From the NCBI GenBank assembly GCA_963922205.1, contig CAWUHX010000096.1, forward strand, positions 930,001-994,000: a stretch of 64,000 bases of DNA. The letters are read 5' to 3'. The translations under genes were made by a program, and so were the position numbers. The stretch's first letter is position 1. Each line of letters starts with the position of its first letter. The stretch comes from Romanomermis culicivorax (Eukaryota; Nematoda; Enoplea; Mermithida; Mermithidae). Positions 12,201 through 41,725 of this stretch are shown here, one piece after another. The notes under the pieces were generated by a model that was not told where the DNA came from, did not search any database, and was given only the letters and a program-made list of their open reading frames with translations.

Positions 12201-14539
12201 CATCAACTGTTGCTGACTGTTGCCGATTGTCACTGATTGTAGCTGATTGTTGCTGATTGTGGCTGATTGTCACTGATTGTCATCGACTGTTGCAGACTGT
12301 CTCATTGTCACTGTAGCCAATTGTTGCGTACTGTTGCCGAATGTCACTAACAGTTGCAGATTTTCACTGACTGTCATTGATTGTTGGCAACTGTCACTGA
12401 CTGTTTGGATTGTCACGAACTGTGGCCAATTGAACGTCAATGCCAACAATCAGTGATGTCATGGCCATCACTGATTGCCAGTGACAAAAGTCCTAGGATT
12501 TTTCACCTCTGTATAGCACCTCAGACTTCTTTTGTAGAGAGTTCAAAAGCGAAATGAACAAAACCAAGATGCCCGATGGTTTCGTAATGCCTGATCCATT
12601 TATACCATTTGGGGCTTATAAGAAAAAAGATGGCAAATATAGCTGGATCGATGGTTCGGAATTGGCTATCGGAGCACCCAACCATTGGCAAGAGGGTCAA
12701 CCGGATGGCAAAGATGGAGATGGACCGCAATCTCAAAAATGTATCGGTTTCAATGTGATGAGCAACGATGTTGGATTCGGAGACATTAAATGCAACGGGA
12801 GGTATTTGTATGTTTGCCAGCTCGAAGATAGTGAAGGTGATTTTATAGCTGTGTTTGTCCAAAAATTGTGTGAAATATTGTTTTTAGTCACTGAAAATCC
12901 AAATGCCCAATCCAAAGATGCCACTCCCACTGGTGTACAAAAGGCTTGCCCCGATAATACTTGGGCAATGGTTAGCAACACCTGCGTCAAAATACCAGAT
13001 AACCCATTGATGAGCATCGTAGATGGTTTAACGACATGTACCAAAGTGAATTCACAAAGTAACATAGCCAGATTTTTCATCAAAGCTGAATACGAAATGT
13101 TCATCCGATATATCAGGTAAACAATTAAAATATCATATGTCACACTTAGGTGGTAGTGAGGTGTGAAGATTGGTCATATGAGGTGCAGGGGGTTGGGTAC
13201 TGTAGGTAGGGGATAACTACACCAGCTCATTTTTGTTGTCCACTGTTGGGCCTGTACAACCACATAAAATGGTAAAATGCTTTATTATAGCACACAATAT
13301 AACACAACAATACAACGTATGTAACAGAACAATATGGATAAGTGACGTTTCGGCAGTAATCATACTACCTTCCTCAGGCTTTCCACCTTTTTTACCAAAT
13401 TTGGACTGGAGTGGGGTTTGAACTGTGAGCTTTGAGTTTGTGAGTCGAGAGCGCTATCCACTAGGCCATCTTGGTCTTTTTTCATATGGCTATATTTATC
13501 CATATGAAAAGCACATGGCAAAAATGAGCTATTACAATCAGCTGCTACAAACATTCAGACGCCTCCAAAATGTCAGTAGGCCCTATCACTAAAGAGACTA
13601 TGGATGTAGGAGTCTAGGAGTTAGATGTCACAGCTCGTGATTCCTGTGGGTGGAGAATCCTGGAGGTGCTGAGGGGTTCCTAGATCATTCTGGGGTAAAA
13701 CCCGAGGTAGCAGGGTATACGAGAGTGTGAATCCAAGGGATAGGGATCACTCTGGGAAATGATAGTGTGTTGTAGTGGCGCATTGGGCTATTTATCACGT
13801 CATTCACCACCACGACTAGAACCACAATTTCGGAACCATCCATGTGGCTTGGTTAGCACATTTGCCTTGTACACAGAAGGTAGAGGGTTCGAGCCCCTCA
13901 CCAGGCATGTTTTTCCTGATATTCTAGCCATGTGGATTTGAGCATACGACATTGGTGAACATACCAGGGGCCTTTCTCCTCAAAAGAGGGGGGTGGGTTT
14001 TGTAGTGGTGCATGTGGCTGTTTATCACGCAGCATTCCCCACACTTACCATGCAACTACTACACCATATTTTAATACAAATTTAGCACCAATGTCACCAG
14101 TCAAGCCCAACACGCCTATGTAGCCTTGGGCTTTCAACGTGCAAATGGAGCCCAATTCGTCACATCCAATGGAGCAGCAGTCGCCTACACGCACTGGGCT
14201 TTGAAACAACCGGCTGCCGATGGTGGTGATTGCATCACTGTCAATGATGTATCAGGTTTTACGTGGAAGGTCACGGACTGTAAAAGTACGGCATTCATTG
14301 TGTGTCAAATTGATGCGAGGAGTAAGTGTAGTGCAGACGAGGTTTTTTCTTATGATACTATTTTGTGCATTGTAGCTTTTGCTTCGACGACGTCCGAGGG
14401 CAAGAGCAATGAGGCGCCAAAAAGCGAGGCCAAAGACACATCGAAGAAAAATGATTGTTGCAAAAGTCGTTACTCTATGAATCTGAGGATGGTTTTAGGT
14501 TTAGTAGTGTTCTACTCACGTTTTGTTTATAAATTGTAG
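9268..14539 (+). CDS. C-type lectin, two CTLDs, membrane-anchored
   Basis: Six exons: 9268-9319, 9370-9556, 12538-12836, 12888-13116, 14086-14321 and 14376-14539 (388 residues; phases 1, 2, 1, 2, 1). Residues 1 to about 21 are a signal peptide (MSFRTTMVIFLLFLHLL). CTLD 1 (about 24-175) has CPPDWTDAMGSCY, a QPD triplet at 134-136 (often linked to galactose-type binding), and ends GRYLYVCQ. CTLD 2 (about 195-330) has CPDNTW, GGDCITVND, and WKVTDCKS ending in a VCQI motif. The C-terminus (after KNDCC) is hydrophobic, so a GPI anchor or tail anchor is possible. The canonical WND calcium motif is not obvious in either domain. A paralog in inverted orientation lies at 17550-19781. C-type lectins of this kind are abundant in nematodes and often pathogen-responsive; the ligand is unknown. 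Confidence 0.88.
9560..9770 (+). repeat. Family D repeat (200-bp unit), single copy
   Basis: In lectin intron 2. It matches units of the tandem array at 55860-57720: TTGAAGGGCTTCCTGGGT, then ATGGCCGGGTTCGGAACC, then CATCAATCCTATGGGTG. Confidence 0.7.
9770..12490. repeat. 10-bp-period minisatellite in lectin intron 2
   Basis: About 2.7 kb of units such as CTGACTGTTG, CTGATTGTCA and CCAACTGTTG, all 10 bp (occasionally shifted), interrupted by an inverted family E SINE at 9930-10075. A few larger duplications recur, for instance the block with AAATCTTAGGGAT at about 10395 and 10790. No coding. The array fills almost the whole intron between exon 2 (ends 9556) and exon 3 (starts 12538). Confidence 0.85.
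9930..10075 (-). repeat. tRNA-like SINE, family E, inverted copy
   Basis: Reverse complement of the copy at 4258-4385, with GGAACCTGGGTTACCAGC and TCCTCACCACTAGACCACC. It sits inside the 10-bp minisatellite. Confidence 0.55.
13230..13560 (-). repeat. tRNA-like SINE, family C, diverged copy
   Basis: Lies in lectin intron 4. It holds CTACCTTCCTCAGG followed by a tRNA-like block GTGGGGTTTGAACTG ... GCGCTATCCACTAGGCCATC in reverse orientation. Compare 53800-53960, 54010-54240 and 61735-61960. Confidence 0.55.
13780..14030 (+). repeat. tRNA-like SINE, family B, copy
   Basis: Also in lectin intron 4. The core about 13848-13910 has a 7-bp acceptor-like stem GCTTGGT/ACCAGGC and a B box GGGTTCGAGCCCC, followed by a GATTTGAGCATACGAC tail. 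Other copies occur at 16030, 20395, 43905, 44190, 52470-53300, 55660, 62380 and 62630. Confidence 0.65.
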
Positions 14540-16338
14540 GTGATTTTGCGTGTAGAGTGGTCGCTACCTAAACTCCTAAATAATTGTTAGACTATAGTCC
14601 ATTCTGTTTTCAAATGCTATTTGCCGGCTAAAAGTTGAAAGAAAGTACTTGACAATAAAAATTACTGTATTAATACTAAGTGTTGTAGCGTGTTTCTACT
14701 GATTTAGGTAGATTTTGTAATATTTTGGCAACTGTTGGAAGTTGCCCCAAGTGTGGGTTTGGCAGACCATTCCAAGGTGATTACTGTAACCAGCTTTAGC
14801 AGACCATTTCCAGGTAATTACTGTAGTCAGATTTGGCAGGTAGAAGTTTGCCCCTTTTTATTATTAATGTTCTTTTTACTCGTAATGGTCCCTGATTTAA
14901 GCCCAGTTTTTACTCGTAATGGTCCCTGATTTAAGCCCAGTGAATCCGAAGCAAGGACAAGGGGTTGTTCGTATGATGCTTACCTGCCCAAATCTATATG
15001 CCTAATGAATCAGATAAATTTGTTTGGTGAGGGGCTCGAGGTCTCAACCTTTAATATAAGGCTCGTTTCACCAACTGCACTAGGCACATTCCCACTTCGA
15101 TAACTGTCATTGTAGCCATTTGTTAGGGTTACTGTAGGTACTCAATTTGGACATCCACCATCAGTACCCAGGTTGAGGGCACACAGAGTAGAAGCGTGTT
15201 GTTGGCTGTCATTTGGATTCCTGATACAAGTGTTGTATTTTAAATGTAGGCGGGGCTTTGAGTCTCAGGCAGGAGCGGGATCCCAGGGTTTGTCCTTAAT
15301 GTACATATTTCCCACGCCCATGCTTACCCTTACCCAATGTAATGACTACCTCACCAACCTCCTACATATGGGCCGCTAGTAGAGGATAAACCTATTGATC
15401 CACAAAACATCTAGTCCCATCCAACATCATATAATTAGACGATGACGATTTATTGCACATATTTTAATAAGAGACGTACGGAACGTAGAAAAGGGTGTAG
15501 AATGCTGTAAAGGAAACACTTGGAGTGATTGACAAATTTCACCCAATGATAATGGTAGGCAGGAGATTGATGGGCTCGTAGAGAGTGGTAGGTCAAATTA
15601 TCCAAGGAACTTCGCTCAGGTCATTTAAGGTTTTTGGAGCCGAAACTTGGACAGTACTAATTTGCCCTTCTAGGAGTTGAAGCGGAATACTCAAACTATT
15701 TTCCAAATAGTTTGACTCAACCTAGATCACACGTTGGGTTTTCGATTTACTACCGATGCTTAGAGCCTCTCACAAAACCGACTGCTCACTAAGGCAAACA
15801 AAACAACAACTAACTTTATCACGAACTTGCTGCCAGTGTAATCTTGGATGTTGTGAACCTTCGGACAACTTTGAACAACTTTGAGCTCCGAAACGATGCA
15901 TTCTTGTGGATCACTTTGAAAAGCTGACGAGCTTACTGTAGTGGATTGGCGCCCTATTACACATGTATGCGCCTGGACCATCACTAGAACTCCTCCCTCC
16001 TGCTCTGAGAAAAGGCCCCTTGTGTGTCATATGCCCAAAATGGACGTGGGTGACGTATCAGAAAAATAATGCTCGGTGAGTGGCTTGAACCCCTGACCTT
16101 TCCAAACAAGGCTTGTGTTAATGGTGTTGTGTATGTGGTAGTTTGTATGTGGGCATACCACGACAATATCAAGTTTTCGGCAACTTTCATTATTCACGGA
16201 AACTTGAACACCATTTTCTTTGCACATAGTCTCGTATATTGTAAGTCTTATATTTTTTGCATAATGATTCATTCATTCTCAAAAACTAGTTTGAAAAATA
16301 AGAATAATTTAGTCGCTATGTAGCGAAGAATTTTTCGA
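14540..16338. other. Intergenic between lectin and phosphatase-like gene
   Basis: Contains the lectin gene's poly(A) signal (14654-14659). It has a pair of near-identical pieces at 14746-14840 (CAGACCATT...CCAGG...ATTACTGTA), a 34-bp tandem duplication at 14871-14940 (ACTCGTAATGGTCCCTGAT), and remnants of family B near 15020-15080 and 16030-16115. No convincing gene; short open frames have no codon or splice support. Confidence 0.5.
14654..14659 (+). terminator. Poly(A) signal of plus-strand lectin
   Basis: AATAAA 115 nt after the stop codon at 14537-14539. Confidence 0.55.
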
Positions 16339-17578
16339 ATGATGAACTGTCTACTTTTTTGTATGTTAATTTTCAACGCCTATTGCCAACATGATGTGTC
16401 ATACGTTTTAGTGGTGAGGATGTTTCCACGGTGCAGTATCACTATTGGAGTTAGAATCATGTACAAAAAATATTCTTTCCAGATTATCAATGAAGCGTCA
16501 CGTTACCCAACAGCCGCTTTTCCCGAAGAAGTTTTTCTCGGTAACCAAGAGTATCAGGATTTCAGGCGAAATCCGGGTCAACTCACAAAAGTATGGTGAT
16601 CATTTCGAACAGTCTTACTGTATAACACTTCTCTCCCATATTCAACAGGCAGGTGCTATTCAAAGCCAAAACTTTGGTGGGTTCCTACGTGAAAAATATG
16701 CAAATTTTTCTCTCCGCACTGGGGTAATATAAAGTATACTGTAACTTTTACCATGTTTTATTATTCCTCATTAAGGTAATTAGCGACCGGCTTACGTTGT
16801 CGTCATTTCTCGGAGGATTTGATAACGCTAGCGAATTCGACATCAGCAATATTACAACAAATTTTCGTGGTTACTGTAACTATGCTACAATATTAAAAAG
16901 TCGTTTGGAATTTTATGCCAGAGTGGACGAAGATCAAAGTTCCTTGTTGATCTATTTAGCTAAAAATTGCGAAATGAATTCTACGATCGAAGATTTATCA
17001 ATTATTTTAGATAATTGGATTTTGATAGTAATACTATAATTTAGTGAAAACTGTCTCTCTTCATTAATGATTCTAATTTTTTCTAGAAACATTTAAAAAT
17101 AGAACCACCGAAATTTCTCGATAATCAATTTGATACAATGTCCAAAATTAAAGATCAATACGAAACTTTATGTTTGCGGGATTCAAAATGCTCGGATTTG
17201 GTTGTCGGTCACTTGAATAGTGAATTGAAAAGTTTGATCTCATACTCAGAAACTGGAAGCGTTATCTTGAACGTGCTTGATTGCGAAACTTTTTTGATCT
17301 GGATCAAATATATGAACCTGAACTTTACGTGCGGATCAATTTACGGCATTTCGATAGAATTTTCTACAAATGGTGTCATGTTATCCATAAATGAACATTA
17401 TTTTAGAAATGATAGTGTAATGGTTTCAGAATCTTACTGTAGCTCGCAATGTATTGATCAAATTTTTCGCGTGCCAAAACTTGATTATACATTATGTAAT
17501 AGAGCTTTTTCAAATTTTTATAAATTTATTATATATATTAATTTGATTGTTATATGCAAAATATACCAAGAATACTAA
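16339..17578 (+). CDS. Histidine acid phosphatase-like protein, probable pseudoenzyme
   Basis: Five exons, all phase 0: 16339-16413, 16483-16590, 16649-16723, 16776-17027 and 17087-17578 (333 residues). A signal peptide spans about 1-16 (MMNCLLFCMLIFNAYC). The fold is recognised from GQLTK followed by FGGFLREKY, from DRLTLSSFLGGF, and from the late YS/TCGSIYGISIEF region. These match the order of landmarks in histidine acid phosphatases (RHGxRxP, GQLT, RSTDxDRT, YSxHDTT). Both catalytic signatures are gone: RHGxRxP reads NEASRYP (28-34), and the position of His-Asp reads Thr-Gly (226-227). The protein is probably a non-catalytic secreted relative, or a decaying gene. All five exons remain open with good splice sites. 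AATAAA at 17587 follows the stop closely. Confidence 0.78.
17525..17530 (-). terminator. Poly(A) signal of minus-strand lectin
   Basis: TTTATT on the plus strand (AATAAA on minus), 20-25 nt past the lectin stop at 17550. It lies inside the coding exon of the convergent phosphatase-like gene. Confidence 0.5.
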
Positions 17579-19781
17579 AAATCAATAATAAAACATCTAA
17601 ATTATGCAATTTCGTACTAGAATCATGCTTCTGATTTTGATTATCTTCTTTCTTCGATGAATCTTCACCTGAAGAATGAAATTTCCTCCTTGAAACATCA
17701 ATTCTACGGGTTCAAAAAAAAATTCACTTTTTTTAATCGATCGATTTTCGATTTGACAAATCAGATATGCTTTGGATTTGCAATCAGTCGATTTCCAATA
17801 AAAAGCGTAAATGTCGTTCATGATTACGCAATCCGCGTTCCCCGCTTCTTTCTTACTGTAGTGAAAATTTTGAAAATAAGCTTTACCACTATCAACAGGA
17901 TATGTTCCCGATTGACCATCTCGTCTATTGGCCAAAGCCACGTCCACGTGTTGACCAGCGGTCACCTCTTTACTGAAAAAAACCCATGTTATTGATTTTC
18001 CCGGGTACATGAAAATCTATACCCAAAATAGTCCAAAAATTTTCTGAAATCCGGCTGATTGTAAAATTTTAACATTGTAGCGTTGACGTTGAGACTTTGG
18101 CACGTTTTGGGGCCGTCGTCGATGACGACCACGGGGTCGACGGGTGACGCGTAACATACATAGTTGGCCATACGCCAACCATTGGGACAGGCTGAATACA
18201 CAATTTTCACTAAAAAGTGAAGTCTCAGGTTGATGGATTCAAGTCACCGACTTATATTTGCTCGGGGTACGACCATATCCAATTCGTGATTTTCAGGCAA
18301 TATAGGGGGTGCTAAAATGAACATACTGTAGATAACTTGGACAAAATTTTATACTACTCACGATCATCGCCGAATTCCATTTGACAAACGTAGCCGTACC
18401 TGTCGTTACATTTGACCACCGAATAACCCGTGTCGCTACTCATCACATTGAAACCTATGTTTTATGGTAAAATACAACATTAGAACTGTAGGATTGATGG
18501 CAGCCTTTGAGCCCTCGACCACTGACCGACAGCTTCATAAATACTCATGGAGCCCTTCAACACTGGTGACCATACTAGGGGCCCTAGATGTTACATCCAT
18601 TGAATAGGTTCCACAGCCAGAAATTTTTGTCGAGCCCTGGTCACTATGGTCATACCGACATTGACGTAATGAAACAGCTTCATCACCACCCAGGAGCCCT
18701 TCAACACTGGTGGCCATACTAGAGGCCTGATGTTGTTCCGACGTTCACAACATACCCATAGGATTGATGTCTCATCCAATGTTTGGATTCGGCAGGCAGC
18801 CTTTGAGCCCTGACCGGGATGGTCAAACATACATCGACCACTGACCGACAGATTCATAAATACTCATAGAGCCCTTCAACACTGGTGACCATACTAGGGG
18901 CCCTAGATGTTACATCCATTGAATGGGTTCCACCTGGTCACTATGGTCACACCGACATTGACATGATGAAACAGCTTCATGATCACCCTGGAGCCCTTCA
19001 ACACTGGTGGCCATACTAGGGGCCTGATGTTGTTCCGAGGTTACCAACATACCCGTAGCATTGATGTTTCATCCAACCTATGTCTTCGGGATCCCTAATA
19101 GCCCTAATTGGGATAGTCACATCTAGCCTGACATGGTGGGTCAGGTGCGGCACCACCCAAGGAATCCTTCTATACCTATGCAATTGGTTTCATTGGTGGC
19201 ATTGGGCTGCCCGGCTTGCCAATATTGCGTGCCCAAAGCGATTTCGGTGTTGTCGATCCAAAAATATTTGTCGTCGTCCTTGCGACGATAGGCGCCGAAT
19301 GGCGCGAACATGCTCGGCAGTTCCAAGCCGGGTGGTGGCGTTATAGAACCGGCTTGGGCTTTGAATTGTCTGCGTAAAAAAGAGGATGGTTTTTCCCAGG
19401 GTCATTTTTTTGTAATAAACGACAAAGTTTTGTGATTTACAATGGGGTCTGAAAATTGAGTAGTCCAGTTTGGGTTATGTGGCTCGTCAACTCACTTGAC
19501 TCCCATTTGAAACACACTCCAGCCTAACGGGTCCTTAAAAACTGGCAAATGGGCTCGAGGGTCCAATTTGGTGCACATATATTGGGCCACGCCCCACGGA
19601 ACAAAGTCCGTTAAGGACGCCATCTGGATGTAGCAGACGCCGATGGCATCTTGCCAACCACTGGGGCACGAGTTGGACAAGCCTGGAAATTTAAACGATT
19701 GCGACATATACGAGGATAGGATCGTGAAACATTCTTACCGAAGAATAATTGGCACAAAAGAAGGTTCAGAAATACGGCCAT
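17550..19781 (-). CDS. C-type lectin, two CTLDs, paralog of 9268-14539
   Basis: Seven exons on minus: 19781-19739, 19682-19496, 19369-19176, 18454-18362, 18209-18023, 17972-17728 and 17668-17550 (355 residues). A signal peptide MAVFLNLLLCQLFF is followed by CTLD 1 (CPSGWQDAIGVCY; GQPN in place of QPD; ends YGYVCQM) and CTLD 2 (CPNGWRMANYVCY; NADCVIMND; WKSTDCKS). The tail has KKEDNQNQKHDSS and then a hydrophobic end (LLLIFSILGIFCI), like the paralog's possible GPI signal. Exon sizes and phases match the paralog (second exon 187 bp in both). The exception is one extra phase-1 intron (18455-19175) inside CTLD 1. If the last intron is not used, the frame instead runs to 17597 with an unlikely basic tail. 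Confidence 0.85.
17587..17592 (+). terminator. Poly(A) signal of phosphatase-like gene
   Basis: AATAAA nine nt after the stop codon. Confidence 0.5.
18480..19110 (-). repeat. Family D repeat copies in lectin intron
   Basis: About three tandem partial copies of the family D unit in reverse orientation (GAGCCCTTCAACACTGGTG recurs at about 18550, 18695, 18868 and 18990). They fill the intron that is absent from the paralogous lectin gene. Confidence 0.65.
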
Positions 19782-19976
19782 AATTTACGACTGAACAATT
19801 CGCAGTCGACAAAAATGCCGGGCGGCAGTCGCCCGTGGTGATGCCAGGATCCCTCTACGTCCATTATAGTCCCAAATTTCCTTTTCGCTACTTTCGCTAA
19901 TTAAACAACATTTATTTGGCAAATAAAGATAAGAGAATGTATTTTATGCTTCCCCGGTGGGCTTATCTCACAAAAA
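19782..19976. promoter_or_regulatory. Divergent promoter, lectin / serine protease
   Basis: Only 195 bp separate the ATG of the minus-strand lectin from the ATG of the plus-strand protease, so the two upstream regions must share this stretch. It contains AGATAAGAGA and GCTTATCTC, which are GATA-type sites (WGATAR) in opposite directions at 19928 and 19961. GATA factors drive gut genes in nematodes; assigning that role here is inference. Confidence 0.45.
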
Positions 19977-40682
<20,706 letters not shown>

Positions 40683-40698
40683 TTACCGTACTACCCCA

Positions 40699-40704
40699 AA
40701 TAAA
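40699..40704 (+). terminator. Poly(A) signal of protease inside transposon TIR
   Basis: AATAAA 17 nt after the protease stop codon, within the left terminal inverted repeat of the element at 40684-41695. Confidence 0.5.
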
Positions 40705-41033
40705 CGCACAGTGCGTTGATTTTTTCAAACGGTCACTGCAGGGTGCGTCTATTCGAGGGGTGCGTTAATTCGAGGGGGTGCGTTTATTTTTTCAAACCTC
40801 AATTTCGGGGCTACGTTAATTTACGCATTACGAGTTTTGCCGGACATACTAGCTTTGCTATTAGATTTATACCGTTCAAACAGGACAACAAAATACGAAA
40901 AGGTTGTATTTATCCAACCAGCAAAACACAATGATGTAACGTAACACGCCAATGCATATCATTTTAACAAACGAGCGCGAAAAATTTGCATCTCTCTCTT
41001 TTGGTTAATTTATATCTCGAATAAACGCACCTG

Positions 41034-41560
41034 TTGTAGTGTGTTTTCAGCCGATTTTCGTTGTTTCGTCAAAGCGCGTATGAGGCCCGCAGGTGGCAAG
41101 TGGAGAGAGCAACGCGGACCACTAGCAACTGTCTTACTGTAGCACACATCGGTAGACGTGCGCTGGTCTCTCTTTCATGATTGTTATTGTACATTTTTAA
41201 CGTATAATTTATATACTAGTTGTGTGCCTCGCCGGACACCACTAGTCACGCCATTCGTCGCCTCCCACCACGCAGCCTTTCTTTCTCTTGCCCCCGTTAC
41301 CGTATGTAGTTTTTCGTTTGTTTATTGCGTAAAATATAAAGGTAGAAAACTTTCGCCTTTCGACTTTAGGTAACAAGGGAGACAGTTAAGGAAATTAGAC
41401 TTTCCTTAATTGGTGGGATAATTAGTGTTGGGGTTTAAGTACAAGTCATTAAGTTAATCGGGTTAACGTGGGTGTGGGAAACACGTACATTAAGGACAAA
41501 CCTCGGAATCCCAATCCTGCCAGCGACTCCTCAGCACCCGACCCAAATACAAATACAACA
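41034..41560 (+). repeat. Dispersed repeat family 1, copy 2
   Basis: Nested inside the TIR element. It shares GTAGTGTGTTTTCAGCCGAT, GAGGCCCGCAGGTGG, CTTACTGTAGCACAC and the TTAAGTACAAGTCATTAAGT block with copy 1 at 2397-2960. Confidence 0.6.
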
Positions 41561-41674
41561 CACCTCCTCAAATTGACGCACCCGGTGCGTTAAATCGAGG
41601 GGGTGCGTTTATTTTTTCAAATGCTCTATAGAGGGTGCGTCTATTTGAGGGGTGCGTTAATACGAGGGGGTGCA

Positions 41675-41680
41675 TTTATT
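41675..41680 (-). terminator. Poly(A) signal of chitin-binding gene inside TIR
   Basis: TTTATT on plus (AATAAA on minus), 46-51 nt past the stop at 41726, within the right terminal inverted repeat of the same element. Confidence 0.5.
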
Positions 41681-41725
41681 TGGGGTAGTAAGGTATATTT
41701 CTTAAATTCACGGCATACAAATGCT

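Larger units (their letters stand above)
40684..41695. mobile_element. Non-autonomous DNA transposon with 26-bp TIRs
   Basis: The left end 40684-40709 begins TACCGTACTACCCCAAATAA. The right end 41670-41695 is its inverse with two mismatches. Sub-terminal blocks rich in GGGTGCGTYTATTYGAGG occur at both ends (40740-40800 and 41580-41690). A TA flanks each end, as with Tc1/mariner-like insertion. It carries no transposase and contains a diverged copy of dispersed family 1 (41034-41560). It fills the gap between the protease stop codon (40680-40682) and the stop of the convergent chitin-binding gene (41726-41728). Confidence 0.82.
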
